A DNA stretch of 64,000 nt from Odontesthes bonariensis (GCF_027942865.1 NC_134510.1:7908001-7972000), one strand, 5' to 3'. Shown: positions 49,190 to 62,089, counted from the stretch's first letter. A program made the numbers and translations. Notes: generated from the sequence alone by a model not told the origin.

Positions 49190-49630
49190 GGTGGATGGAA
49201 GGGTGGACACGGATGCGGACTTCCAAAAAAGGGGTTGATTTATTAACAACAAAATAAAGTGCAAACAAAAGGCGCGGCAAAGCCGGATTCAAAAAACGTA
49301 ACTCAGGATAGATACTTGGGAAAAACAAAACAAAGGACTTAACATGACCTGGATAATAAATACTTAGCTTCTCGGGTTTCGTGGAACATGGATGGCAACA
49401 AACAACATGCAACAACAACAGCAACAAAGATCTGGCAAAACTGACAGGGGAGGCAGGAAACTAAATAGGGAGTGAGCGTGATTGGGACAAGGTGCAGCTG
49501 GAGGGGAATAAACAGTTGCAGTGAGTGAGCTAATTAACCGGGCGCAGGGAAAACTAAGACATGAACTGACACATAAACATAACCTAAACATGAAACTAAA
49601 AAACGTGAGTCCATGGGTGTGACAAACAGA
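49190..49630. repeat. Interspersed repeat, class unknown
   Basis: Starts with GTGGTGGATGGAAGGGTGGA and ends with CCATGGGTGTGACAAACAG. A-rich, with no coding capacity. Similar texture is seen at 53440-53900. Confidence 0.3.
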
Positions 49631-50610
49631 AAGTGTTTCATCTTCATTCAGTAGCTATAAGAGCTAACCACTTCCTTTGTACTACACCAGGATGATTCAT
49701 TTTCAGAAATGTACTCCTCATGCAAAGAAGAGTACGTTGTGAAAACCTTTAAAGCTGTGATGCTCAGTTGCATGCTCATTACATCGAAAAAAAAAAACAG
49801 GAAATGCCCTATTGGAGTGCTGGGTGGAGGACAGCAGTCTGAGTGGAGGACAGCAGTCTGAGTGGTAAATCCTGTGAGACTGGAACAGCGAAACCACAAC
49901 GAGGATGTGAGCACTTCCCCCACCCTCTCTTACCAACTGCCCCTAATTTTTCTGCCATGGCATGTTCTACATGTTTTGTCATGTTTTAACCACTGGCACA
50001 TTACAGTGGGTGTGCTTGTATGAAGAGGAACAAAGAACAGCAACACTTCTGATGTTTTAGTTTCTCTTTTATGCTTTAATACTTTTGCACGCTGCTCAAA
50101 GCACACACAGAACTGAACCAGCAGGATTTCTGCAGATGATCGCCACAACAAAGTCAGAGGGAGGAGAGGGAAGCTTGTAAAGAGTGACGTGTTGTGGTAT
50201 GTTTGAACCACTGGGGCTGTGTCTGCTAATAATTCCAGCAGAGAGACTGGGTCGATAGGCTGAGAAAAGAAGCCAGAGAGGGTTAAGTGACACGTGACTG
50301 TAATGACCCTCTCTGCTTGTAACCTGATACTTCCCATTGTATGAAAGGTGAAACATCTTCAGAATCCAAGGAGAAGCCCAGTTTCCCTTATTCCAGCTCT
50401 TAAGACAGCAATAGGAAGTGTCACATTGGCTGAGGGAGGAGCCTGTAGGCCAGACAGACAGCTACAGGGAGGGGGACGGTCGGGCTCGGCAGATCCTTTT
50501 CTCTTCAGTTGTTAAAAACAGCAGAGAGGGAATAACAACACAGCTTCTTTCTTTTTGCATATTTTTCTTTGTTTCTTGTGGAAGGTGTCTGAGACTTCCA
50601 GGCCAACACC
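49631..50610. other. Intergenic upstream of calhm5
   Basis: No gene or clear repeat is seen apart from a short tandem duplication of AGTGGAGGACAGCAGTCTG at about 49834-49862. The last ~200 bp probably contain the calhm5 promoter and 5' UTR. Confidence 0.4.
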
Positions 50611-52184
50611 ATGGACAACTTCCAGACTGTCCTGCGTTTTTTCATGAACCAGAAAGCAACCATTGGTTACAGTTTCATGGCACTGCTAACCATAGGTGGG
50701 GAGCGAGTTTTCTCTATGGTGTCCTTTCAGTGCCCGTGCAACCATGAACAGAACTTCACCTATGGACTGACTTTTCTGCTGGGCCCTGCTGCAGTGCTTC
50801 TGGTCCTTGGTCTGTTCTTTAGCACCAGGTTGTGGAGGCTCTACACTGGGTGCTGCCTTAATCCCATGAAGCTTTGTCCTCGTGGGAACTGCTTGGGCTG
50901 TTTCAGGGTGTTAATGAGCATTATCTCAGGTGCTTGTGTGGCTCCTATAATGTGGCTCTCTGTGGCCCTGCTCAATGGGATCTTTTATGAGTGTGCCATC
51001 AGTGGCCTGGATGACAACCTGGTGGTGAACCTTTTCTGTAAAAACAAAACCCTCAAGTGTCGGGAGGAGCTGGCCCGGGTGCCCTGTGACCGCTCCAAAC
51101 TGTCCACTGATGAGCGAATGGAGCTGCTGCTGATGTTCAGGGCTCAATCACAAGTAAGAAACACCTTCATACATGAGAAGGGACTTCTCATTTTCTTTAT
51201 CACACTATTTATGAGAGCAGCTTGAAGGAATGCTGCTTTAAAAGACAAGGGTGTTTATGAACCAGGAAAGATTCAATATAAGGCAATGTTCAACTGCAAT
51301 ATAGGAAATGTGGAATCCAGTCAATCAAACTATTGAATGAGATATATGTCAAACAAATTATATCAACCTCTGACACATCCTTAGGGATCCGTCTTTTTCA
51401 GTCTGATTAAAAAAACAAACAAACAAAATAAATAAAAAAATCAAATGAACACATATCAACATTGATTTGGAATTCTTCCATATTTGGCTCTAAATCAAGT
51501 CTGACAGTCGTATGAGGTGGGTGAGGGACTGCTGGAGACAGAGGAGGATGGAGGTATCTCAACATTGTTGTGTATATAGGGGAGACAAATGACTCCAGTG
51601 ACTTTAGCATTGTACTACCAATCATATTGCAGTGTGATGTATTAAAGTTACATACAAAGTGATTAATGTTGGCTCACAGCCTTAAGGGTCCCATATGCTT
51701 CATGTAATCCCCCAACCTTCCCCCTGCATTTCATCAGTCCCTCTGCTGTTCACCATGGTCCAAACTTTGCCTTTTGTTTTGACTGCATCTGCAGATCTTG
51801 GGCTGGAGTATCATTATTATAGCGTCCACTTTCGGCCTCCTGGGTACCTGTTACAAAAACTGTCGCTCCAAAGTCAGCTACCTGCAGCTTACATTTTGGA
51901 AACGTTACATGGAGAAGGAGAAGGAGCGCTTTGATGTCTTCGCTGTGGACTACGCTACCAAGCTGGCTGAGAGAAACCTGAAGAGCTTCTATGAGAACAA
52001 GGAACCTGAGCCTATGCCTTTCCCCAACCACAAGGCATGGGAGGAGATCTCTGCATACTACTCCTTTTCCAGCAGTGAACAGTATTACAGCATTCTGCAG
52101 CGCTATGTGGAGAGGGCCGACAGGGATTTCACACCAGAGAAGACACCTGTCATGGATTTAGAGCATGGAATAGAGATAAGTTGA
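50611..52184 (+). CDS. calhm5: Calcium homeostasis modulator family member 5
   Basis: Two coding exons, 50611-51153 and 51795-52184, phase 0, 310 aa (human CALHM5 309). The start MDNFQTVLRFFMNQKATIGY matches CALHM5 orthologues. First-loop Cys pair C41/C43 lies in SFQCPCNHEQ; further loop cysteines are C128, C143, C150 and C159. Sequons NFT (48-50) and NKT (145-147) could be glycosylated. Four membrane helices are followed by the conserved SKVSYLQLTFWKRYMEKEKE cytoplasmic helix. The exon junction Q|ILGW is at the same place as in calhm6, as expected for tandem duplicates. CALHM5 forms large-pore undecameric channels of uncertain physiological trigger. Confidence 0.94.
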
Positions 52185-52594
52185 ACAACATCTAATCTGA
52201 TATTTAACTTTGCCTGCATGGGTGACAAAGCTGCCTTTTGTATTAAACCAAGAATGTGGCCTTTGCCAAGCTGGGAAAGCACATGGCTTTATGAAAAGCA
52301 TAATCACCTTAATGTTGCTTTAGATATTTTGTCTTCTGTTTTTTTTTTTTTTGTTTTGTTTTGTTTTGTTGATGCAAAGGTGGTTCCGTTCAAACCAGCA
52401 GACAAAATCCGTGATGAACCCTTCTATATTCCCTCTCCAGGCTGAGGCTAAGATTGAAGATGTATGTGATCACAGAGTTGGGATGCACAGTCCTTTATAT
52501 TTACATTATCATGAAAACAGTAATATTAAACTGTTAAACCAGACGTCTCCATGATACAGGTAGGAAGCAAAAAGTCTGAAAAGGTAACGTGGCG

Positions 52595-52875
52595 TAACTG
52601 GATGTCATTACCACCAACGTGACTGATAATCTTACTGTATCCATGTTTATGCATAGCCAGCAGTGTTATAATGGAATTCTATATCGCCTCGCTCTGGTAT
52701 GGCCTCTGGAATACATTTGATTATGCTCGCTGGTGTCTCTAATACCACATTTTCTGACTATGGAGCTACCAGTTACCAGGGCTTTTCCTCAGTGGGTATG
52801 TTGCTAAGTGTAGAAAATTTGTTACAATCGTGGACAGATTGGTGGTGAACCACAGGCTTGACTTTTAGAGCTATG
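52595..52875 (-). pseudogene. Second LINE esterase-like ORF remnant
   Basis: Aligned with 16915-17160 (shared CCTCTGGAATACATTTGA and ACCAGGG segments) but more diverged, with stops in the minus-strand frame. It lies next to another decayed LINE end at 52930-53210. Confidence 0.55.
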
Positions 52876-52929
52876 CCTTCTCTTCCTGATCTGGTCTGCT
52901 GAGGGCCAACTAACAGGATTAACTACGCT

Positions 52930-53210
52930 CCGCACTAGCTAATGGGGTTTTGATATCTTATATTTCAACAAACAGAGCTCTAAGCTTTTACTTTACTTTT
53001 TTAAACATAAGAATATGATATTAATTAATATAAGAGATTGACAAGAACTATAAATCTATGTAAAGACCTTACAATTGTGCCTTTCTTTATAAATTAATGT
53101 AACCTAATTTCAAGTTACGCTTTTTATTGTTTTTGTTTCTCTTAACATGTGGATGTTGTCATAAATGTTTTTGTAAATTGTTATGATTAAATAAAGTTGT
53201 TTTTTTTTAA
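52930..53210 (+). mobile_element. Decayed LINE 3' end
   Basis: Homologous to 37810-38020 (TGACAAGA..., ATGTTGTCATAAATG). It ends in GATTAAATAAAGTTG and a T-run. Confidence 0.5.
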
Positions 53211-53439
53211 ACTACAAAAAGACTAAATTTTTTTACATGTATCATTCTTATTGAAAGAGTCAGAGAAGTAACAAAACATCTGACACACCGAGCAGGTGGA
53301 AGCAAGAGATGGAGGTTGACAGATGGCAGCCATGCTAAGCTAGAGAATTTTAGACACACCAATAGAAGGGAACAGAGTTGTCGAAGAAAACTAAATATTC
53401 TAAGAGCATAGCTGGTAGGGCAGAGCACAACTGTGCTAC

Positions 53440-54414
53440 AATGTTAAAAGCATGTCACAATTGATGGCAGTGAAGAAGAAGACCCAAATGCAAAGAAACA
53501 GACTGGAGGCAGAAGGAAGCAGAAACCAAAAATGCAGCCAAGTCGGAAATCCTTAAGTAAACTGTGAAAACAATAAAAGAAGAAGAAATACTGTAGGGAA
53601 CTTATGGGTGAATGACTGCAGCTGAATTAACTGACAACAGGTGAGTGTGGAACAGAGGACCAAACTGGGGGAACTGAGGAAAACTACTAGTGAGGAAGTG
53701 GAACTAAGAACTAAACTGAACTGAGGCAAGACAAAAGTAACAGACCAAAGCAATAATAACAACAAAGGCCAACCATGAGAGTAAGTATAAAAAGACAAAC
53801 AAAGACTAGACTAATAAAAAAATCCAAAATCTAATTTTAATTGTAATTATAACCAACAATTTAAAGAACACAAACAAGAAACCAGAATAAAAATAAAACA
53901 CAGAAGAACCAATCAGGATGGTGTTGAAAATGAAGATGATACCTTTCATCTTCATGAACATTACCAAATTTGAGATACACACCATTTTCTATTTTGATAT
54001 CTTGAGAGATATAACGTTTTTACTTGCATAACTTACATACAGCAATAAATCAAAATTCCACTTGTGTAACTTTTTTGGCCTTTTCCTTTGTTTTTAATGT
54101 GCAGTTTTTTCCCGATCAGGCTCTGCCCCTCAGAGGAGCTGACAAAGACAGGTTTAGCATATCCAGCTAATTTCATGAAACCTCCGGTAGAGCACCACTT
54201 TGTGGCTGACATGTGGCACTGTTTTGGCCTGAGGTACATGCAGGTTATTGACCGAGCACTGCAAATACATCTTAAGAAAATGTTAAGGTTTAAACTGACA
54301 AGTGAGTTTTATATAAGAAGGAAATTCTCAGTGGGTCTCCACAATGATAAGATCGTGTGTATGGGTTTTAATGTGGGTATCTGGTAGAGGTCCTCAAATT
54401 TAAAAGAAATCACA
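53440..54414. repeat. A-rich repeat and unassigned sequence
   Basis: 53440-53900 is A-rich and resembles 49190-49630. The rest, to 54414, shows nothing I recognise. Confidence 0.3.
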
Positions 54415-54700
54415 ATAATTATACTGCCCCTAAACTTTGGAATGGGTTACCGCTGCATATTCGTTCATCAGAAACTCTCGAAATTTTTAAAACATCTCTT
54501 AAAACCCACCTTTTCTCCCAGGCTTTCAGACCTGGGTGAAACAAATGTTGTCTGTGTGTGTAAATTGTTTTGATCTTTTTCTGAATTTCTTTGTTAAAAG
54601 TATCTGTTGAATTTTATTGTTATTTATTTATGTAAAGCACTTTGGTCAACCCAGGTTGTTATAAGGTGCTATATAAATAAACGTGACCTTGACCTTGTTG
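54415..54700 (+). mobile_element. LINE C-terminal/3' fragment
   Basis: The plus strand encodes APKLWNGLPLHIRSSETLEI and FKTSLKTHLFSQAF, then a stop: the usual end of CR1/L2-like LINE proteins. It ends in AGGTGCTATATAAATAAACG and a short GACCTT repeat. Confidence 0.85.
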
Positions 54701-55319
54701 AATATTTGATGAAATTAAAATTCATATAAACAACATACTGTGTTGGTCCAAAAATTCTGAAAAATCATACGTCCTTCGTGTGTGGGCTCTGAATATTTTG
54801 GGTGAGCCTCAGCTGAATATTTGAAAGAAATGTTTAGCCCCTTTTGTGTCTCATAACAAAATAAGAAATATTTCTGTAAGCCAATGGATTTACCAATCTA
54901 AATAAGACTGCCAATTTTGGTACCATTTACTCAGTCGTGTGCAGAGATGCAGATGTTGTTGCATACCTCTGAAAAAACTGTGTAAAAGACTAAAATTAGA
55001 TGAATTGGGGAATGTGTTCTGAAAACTTTAGGTTATTTTAAGTGATTTTTTTTTAAGTTTGCAGGGTGCAAAATATGTTTTTGTTCATAGGCCACTTTAG
55101 GAACTCTTGTATGATCATTAAAATCAAGTTTGGTCAAATCCAAAAAGTAAAAGTAAAAATATTTCCTCAAAGGAGTGGCAAACATGGGTATAAGATTTCA
55201 TGTTAATATATCTATTCCTGAAGTTGAGATATGCACCATTTTCTATTTTCATTGCTAGCAAGAAAAACTTTGCACGTGTTCAGTGACTTTTTTCAGCGTT
55301 GTCAGTATTCCAAGTTTTG

Positions 55320-56345
55320 CCAAGATCAAGCTCCAACCCAAGGCCAGTTCAAGGCAGGCATATATGAGGGGGCAGTTAGAAATGTGAAGGGGGCATCATG
55401 CGTACACATCAGGCTCTAGCATTTTTTTTTTCTGTGCTTATGGTAACAGTTAACCTGGCGACGCCATCCTACGTACTTCCGCCCAAAGATTTTGGCTCCA
55501 CACATAGTCTGGCCCAACCCCCCTACCTCGGTTCACTCAGTGTTTCGCCAATCAGCAAACAGTTGCGAGTGGTGACACAGAACTCACCCGCAGAGTCCAT
55601 TGTAGTCCATGTAATTGTAGTTCATCCGCAGCGGAAATAAACATGGTGACGGAAGAAGAGACGCTAGAAGCTATCCATGAAGTTGTCTCAACTCTGGAGA
55701 GTATTACAATTAAAACAAGAGCAAGCCTCGTCAATTTTGTTAGTGGCAAGGATGTCGTAGCTCTCCTTTGGCGCACAACCTACGTCATTTCTAAACATTA
55801 CTGATTGGTTAAGGGGACTCCAATGAATTTAAGTTGCTGAGTAAGGTCCCACCCTCCATGGAAACATATTCCTCTTGGGTTTTTCCAGACTGTTTGACGG
55901 AGTCAACAGTCGGCTTTCGCCCAGGCTAGGTAACAGTGTTTTCTTCATGGAATTAGGTTGTTAGCTAAGCATCCAACCCCATCCTGGTGAAGTGGATTGC
56001 ACTTTGTCAGACCTCTATCTTCAGATCTATCCAACTTGGGTGTCCCACCTGAAGACTAAGCTCCTGCTGGTATGGCTCTTAAGGTCACGGAGGCACGCAA
56101 ACCCCCTGATAGACACACACAGAGAGGACGAGAGATGAGAGGGAGCTGACACTATCTTGTCCCTTTTTCGGTGGATTTTTCTGCTACTGCAGTTACTTTT
56201 GTCAACTTGTAATATGTTAATTTTTGGTTATATTAAAATGTGCTTTTTTCAACTTCCAAAAATTTTGATTTGAGGGGTCAAGACATTTATTTTAGGGGGC
56301 AATGCCCCCTCTTACCCCTTGCGTAGAGCCGGCCTCGCTCCTACC
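55320..56345. repeat. Composite transposon remnants
   Basis: At 55641-55800 the plus strand reads MVTEEETLEAIHEVVSTLES then FVSGKDVVALLW, like the start of a RecQ-type helicase ORF that would normally continue with the Walker A motif; the frame breaks there. At 56270-56345 lies a GC-rich terminus (GGGGGCAATGCCCCCTC then TAGAGCCGGC), probably the end of a DNA transposon. Clear boundaries are not visible. Confidence 0.4.
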
Positions 56346-56983
56346 CCTTGGAAAAATAAATAAAAATAGGTTTTGTGAACTTTGCTCTGTTAAGAACAAA
56401 GTTCCAACCAGCAAATCGCCACAACTGAGCTAAATCTAAGCGACGTCATCCAAAAAATGTGGGGATATCATTTTGATAACTGTGCATATTGTTTTAGGAT
56501 ACAGAAGGTGTGAAAACGTGACTTTCAGAACAGCGCCACTTTGTGGCAGACTAGTGTATTTTGTGAGGTACGCGGAGGCCCTGGATCCAGTCCTTCCTGT
56601 AAATAAGTATATTTCGAGTCATAAAGCCCGATAAGTTTTATATATGGACGAATAACTAAGCTATAATAATAGGGTTGCAGCAGCGCTGGGGCTTGGACGC
56701 CTTACGATCATAAATTATGGATTTCACTGTGGACTGGTCCACATGAAGACCCAGACCCAGACGAGCTGACCTGTCTTCTTTCTTCTTCGGTGGTATGGCA
56801 GGCTGCTGGGATCCGTTGAGTTGAAGCATCAGTGAATCCGTGCTCGACTGTGTGGTCTGATGAAGGAAGCTTTGAACGGGAATTCATAGACATACGTATA
56901 TTTTTTTTATCTAAAAGTCACCGGCCGACCGGCCTGCTCTTTAAACTACAACCGAAGCTACGACCTATACCCACTTCCTGGTA

Positions 56984-56985
<2 letters not shown>

Positions 56986-57060
<75 letters not shown>

Positions 57061-57085
57061 AGTGTGTGTGTGTGTGTGTGTGTGT
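56986..57085. repeat. (GT)n microsatellite near rwdd1 start
   Basis: About 100 bp of GT units with two small interruptions. It ends 124 bp upstream of the rwdd1 start codon and so lies in the promoter or 5' UTR. Confidence 0.97.
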
Positions 57086-57209
57086 TGTCAGACCTGCAGT
57101 CCGAGCCACGATATCATTGATCGGCACTGTGGGACCGAGAGAACACGCTGCGCGGCCGGTGTGTTTGCTTCGGTACAGCTGTGATGGTTTTGGCAGCTTC
57201 CACATAAAG

Positions 57210-60200
57210 ATGACAGACTACGGTGAAGAGCAGAGGAATGAGGTGGAAGCTTTAGAGGCCATCTACCCGGACTCTTTCACAGGTTTGAGCAGCACACACA
57301 CACACTTGAACTATTAGCTTTCAGCTAGCAGGCAGGCGCTAGTTAGCTGACTGCTGCCTGTATTTTCTACCTGGAAAATATGTCAAGAAGGAAGCTCCAC
57401 TGTTGCTACATATGGACTCATTCACTATTTCAACAGCAGCACAAAATGATTCAGTAATAAATTACAGATTTGAAAAAGTTTTTTTGGCATTTAAATCACG
57501 CTTCGTAGTAATTAGAGTAACACCAAGAGTTTGTTGAAGAGAGGCAGTCCCAGTGTGCCTGTAACGGGATGTCTGTTCTTCCTGTGCCCGCAGTGCTCTC
57601 TGAGGAGCCCACCAGCTTCACCATCAATGTGACATCAGATGCAGGGGAACGCGGTGAAAGTGAGTACACACGCCGGGTGTCACACTGAAGAACGGGAGCG
57701 TTCCATTTAGTTGCACATAAATGCATCTGTTTTCTGTGCGCAGCTGTGGAAGCGACATTGAAGTTCACGTATGTAGACAAATACCCAGATGAGCCCCCAC
57801 TGTGGGAGATCTGCTCCCAGGAGAATCTGGAGGACAGCGACGCAGAGGACATCCTCACCTTACTGCAGCAGCAGGTCTGTCTCACTCCTCCAGTGTCCAA
57901 AGGGAACAGGGGGGGGGGCAATTTTAAAGCTTCGGTTTGTGTGCCTGTATTCAGAGGAGGTGTGCTGCTTATCACCATCTCATGCTGCACGTGTATCCAT
58001 CACGCATGTTCAGAACTGAGAGAATAGCCTGTTTTTTCCACTTGTGATTGGATCAGATGAGCTGCTGCTGTTACATTACATTCTGGTCATTTTGCAGACG
58101 CTTTTATCCAAAGCGACTTACAATAAGTGCGTTCAACATCGGTAGGCAAAAGAACTTCAGGTCACAAGAAATCATAAGTGCATTTCCTTCCAATACCAAA
58201 CAGCTAAGAGCATAACTATTGCTAGAGTAAGTGCGGTAAGTTAGGTACCGAGACAAATGGGAAGACAATTTAGAAAACAAAGACAATTTAGGAAACAAAT
58301 AAGTGCGTAGGAAGCTTGGATGAAGCAGATGCTGTCCTAAGAGGGCGGATCAGTGTTTCCTGAAGAGATGGGTTTTCAGCCTGCGGCGAAAGATGGGCAG
58401 CGACTCAGCTGTCCTGATATCAGTCGGGAGATCGTTCCACCATCGGGGTGCCGGAACAGAGAAAAGCCGTGACCGTGTGGATGGTGCGCAGGGACCCCTG
58501 AGTGACGGGGCAGCCAGGCGCCTGGTGGCCGCAGAGCGAAGTGGTCGGGCGGGGGTGTAGGGCTCGACCATAGCCTGGAGGTATGAAGGAGCTGTTCCTT
58601 CCACTTCCCTGTAGGCTAGCACCAGAGTCTGAAACTGGATGCGAGCAGCTACAGGGAGCCAGTGTAGAGAGCGGAGAAGGGGAGTGGTGTGGGAGGTTGA
58701 ACTGTTGAATTAGATACGACTGGTGTGAACATGTGTATGTGCTTACTGTGCAGGCTGAAGAGAACCTGGGGATGGTGATGATTTTCACCCTGGTGACGGC
58801 TGTTCAGGAGAAACTTAATGAAATTGTGGATATGATGAAAAACAGGCAAGAAGAGGAAATGCGCCGGAAAGAGAAGGAGGCAGAGGAAGCAGAGAAGGTA
58901 AGAACTGGAAAAACTGTGAACGCAAGCCATATCTCTGGAATAATAACTTCTGAACTGAAGTGAGACTTCGGATGTTGGTGATGTCTTCATCCTTCTGCCC
59001 ACTTCTGTTTAGGTGTAGAGCATTATCAGCTCAGCTCAGTGTGGTTATAGGAGCCACCGCTGTCACCAGAATGGACAGATCAGTACAGTCCTGGTGTGTG
59101 TGTGTTTTACAGGTGGCCTTCCAGGGTACAGTGGTAACCATCGAAAACTTTCTGTTATGGAAAGCCCGGTTTGAGCTTGAGATGGCTGAGGTGAGGAGCA
59201 AAAAGCAGAAAGAGGAGGAGCAGACTGGGAAAGCTAAACTCACCGGTAAACCTGGAACTCAGACACTTCTGCGACAGAAGGCCTGTGAGAGCACAAAAGC
59301 CTAAAAACCAGCCGTGTCTTCCTTAACAGGTAAACAGCTGTTTGAGACGGACCACAACCTGGACACGTCGGACATCCAGTTCCTTGAAGATGGTGAGCAG
59401 CACTGTGTACTGATGCTGCTTGGTGATCTCGTTGCAACAAGAAAGAAGGATATGTAAATGAGAATGTTTCTGTAAAATTCCAAGTCATTTAATGGAGGAG
59501 TAAAATGAGGCCACAGGTCGGGACTCGAAGCCGAACTCGCACCCAGGCCGCCTTCATCAAGGAGCTTCAGCTTCTGTTGGACATTCATCTCTCTCAGAGA
59601 AAGTGTGGAAGCATGAGTGGTGGAGCAGTGAAGCAGAAACATCTCCCTTTTTTACTGAGGGGTTTGATGAGCCCTACCTCAGTGTGCTCCGGATCCAGCT
59701 GTGAAGGTGGAGTCGCAGTCGGAGAGCTGGAGTAATGTGATTAGTAATGGGGACACAGACTCTGAACGCCAGACTCAGAGGAGCAGAGAAGTTTTCTTCA
59801 GTCTGTAGTAGAAATGTTCCCCTGTTCAGAGAAATGTCTGTCATGGCAACTCAGGAGTCAGACTGGGTTACTATGGTGACATTGATGTTTCTGTACTCGT
59901 CGAATCACTGGCAAAGTTGCACGTGTCATTTGTCCCTGATTTGTGATGATGTACGTTGAGGTGATATCTAGTTTCTCTTCGTGGACTTTGGAGGTGGAAT
60001 TGTGGCATGCTGTAAGCCCCACTATTCACCCTGCCGGTTATGTATCTTTCTAAGTTAACTTACAAATGTGAAAGTTGAGATCTGAATCAGCTTCGCCCTT
60101 CTTTGGTACAAACAGTGACCTTGGAATAAATTGGAGTATTTGTGTTGCTATTGACTCACAGTTAAAGACATGTTTGTTGTTCAGGCGGAGCCGCTAAAAT

Positions 60201-60388
60201 AAAATGTATTTATTTATTTTTTTTAAAAACGGTTCCGATTTCAGCACACTGTTCACTTTCATTCTTCTTTTGCAGCTGGAAACAACGTTGAAGTGGATGA
60301 GTCACTGTTCCAGGACATTGAGGACTTGGACTTGGATGAGGACGACCCAGACTTTGACCCTTTAGAGATGGGCAGCGATGAAGACTGA
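57210..60388 (+). CDS. rwdd1: RWD domain-containing protein 1
   Basis: Seven coding exons: 57210-57282, 57594-57659, 57744-57874, 58754-58897, 59113-59245, 59330-59392, 60276-60388. They sum to 723 bp (240 aa; human RWDD1 243). The N-terminal RWD domain (about 1-110) starts MTDYGEEQRNEVEALEAIYP and contains YPDEPPLWEI. A charged coiled coil follows (RQEEEMRRKEKEAEEAEK), then VTIENFLLWKARFELEM and the family-specific TDHNLDTSDIQFLED. The tail is very acidic (DLDLDEDDPDFDPLEMGSDED). RWDD1 (DFRP2) binds and stabilises the translational GTPase DRG2; the yeast relative Gir2 also contacts Gcn1. Intron 3 carries a LINE fragment. An ATTAAA lies near 60533 after an A-run and may serve as poly(A) signal. 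Confidence 0.96.
58070..58700 (-). mobile_element. LINE C-terminal/3' fragment in rwdd1 intron 3
   Basis: The minus-strand frame 58350-58622 encodes EGTAPSYLQAMVEPYTPARP then APRWWNDLPTDIRTAESLPI and FRRRLKTHLFRK, a LINE protein C-terminus. The 3' end contains AAGTCGCTTTGGATAAAAGC, very common in fish genomes. The C-terminal frame is uninterrupted, so the copy is rather young. Confidence 0.85.
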
Positions 60389-60539
60389 AGCAGCAGGAAA
60401 GAAGCTGGACTGTAAAAACTGCTCTGCTCCTGAATAGATAGATTTTAAAGACTCTTGCAGTCGATGTGGAGGGAAACTTCTTTAATACAACATACATCCA
60501 TGAGTGCTTATTTCAATGCCTAAAAAAAAAAAAATTAAA

Positions 60540-62085
60540 CTTTCCAGAAAAATGTCTGTCTCGCCTCTGGTGCTGCACAGTGACTCTGATGCCTCATGTC
60601 CAGAAGAGGGCGGTAAGGTATGAGAAATGGCAAGGAAAAGAGAAAGCTCTCTTCTCTCCTCCGTCCTGTACGGCACTGAGCTCAGAGACATGTGTGGAAG
60701 GATGTCTCAGGACTTAAGGTGCACCTTGAGGAGAGGGGAGGCAGCAGGAGGAGCTGTAAGGAGCATACTGGTGTGTTCTGTGTGGAAGGCTTTTCAGCAT
60801 CTGTCAGTGGGGTTACATGGCACTGAGAGGATCGGATCATTGGCTAAATTACAATAAGACTTATTTATTAAGTTGCATGTAGACACTTTAATCTGACAGA
60901 AATTGGATCGGATTGGATTACTCGCGATCGGATTGAGACCCCGAGATAACTTGGCTGAAAGTTAAATTAAACGTGTTTGCAGACGGTGAAGCACGTGGTG
61001 AATTAGACTTTGCGTTCTGCGCATACTCGAGATTTTTTTCCCGGAGTCGGGAACCAGAAGTTGGAAGAGACGATATTACTGTTGTTGTCGCCGTCAGAAA
61101 CAAACAACTCGATGGAGAATGCTCCGCTGTGCATCGCGTTTGTGCAACAAGCAGCTCATCACAGACCAAATGTAGAGGGACGTAGCTTCATCTTGCTCTT
61201 CGTTCGCCATCTTTCTCGAATGCCTGAGTTTGATTCGATTCATTCACCGCCATATATCCAAGGGTAATTACCCTAGCTCAACTCATTCTTATTGTAATTT
61301 AGCCAATTATCCGATCCTTTCAGTGCCATGTGACCCCACTGTGTGATGTATAAAGGGGTAGTAGAACAGTAACCCAAAGTGTTCAACAGAATTATACTCA
61401 TTTTCATTGTCAGGAGTCCTTTAATGCTCATCTGACTGTAACCAATCATTTTTCAGTACTGTGCCCATCCAAACTACACTTCATACGGAATCATCCAGTT
61501 TGACACTGAAACAGTTTGATTCACCTGGTTTAATCAACACATTCTGGGATGATCTGTAGAAGAAATATATCAAAGTATTCTGTCAATATACATGTAGAAG
61601 CTGTGTTAATGGTTTCGCTAAGTGTTAAAAGTCTGCAGCGGTGGAAGGAAGGAAGTCGGGACTGAAGATTTACACATTTGAAGATGAATGCATTTCGCAG
61701 TCCATTTACAGGATTTAATCTTCGTTACAAATTTAAAAAAAAAAAAATCAAATGTGTGTGGGTAGAAAACGGGTTCAGTAATGCTCCTTTTGTTGATCAC
61801 ATTTGAATCGACATCCTTTGATGTCAAGTGTTTCCTGATGTCTGTCTGCTACACACCAGCATGTGTCTTGGTGTGAAGCAGATTGTCTCGTCCAGGCAGG
61901 TAAAGCCTCTGGTGTCTTTGTTAAGGTGGGGTTGAAGATGTGATCGTTTAAAGTCATGTGGCATGATTCTCTCTTTTGCAGTTAAGTCATTTCTGGAATG
62001 AAAACAGTTGCTGGTTCCTCTCGCACACTGAGCAGCGTGCCGTTACCATTACCTACTGAAAATTGAGGAAAATTAAAAAAAAAGC
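60540..62085. other. Intergenic, nothing recognised
   Basis: No gene or clear repeat in about 1.5 kb downstream of rwdd1. The GC-richer stretch near 61000-61250 has open frames on both strands, but no family resemblance or splice context. Confidence 0.45.
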
Positions 62086-62089
62086 TTAA

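Noticed and set aside
50059-50070. ISRE-like AGTTTCTCTTTT upstream of calhm5
   Set aside because: One mismatch to the core, about 540 bp from the ATG, and CALHM5 is not the interferon-induced member; too weak to call.
57496-57990. 164-codon minus-strand frame
   Set aside because: Antisense shadow over rwdd1 exons 2 and 3.
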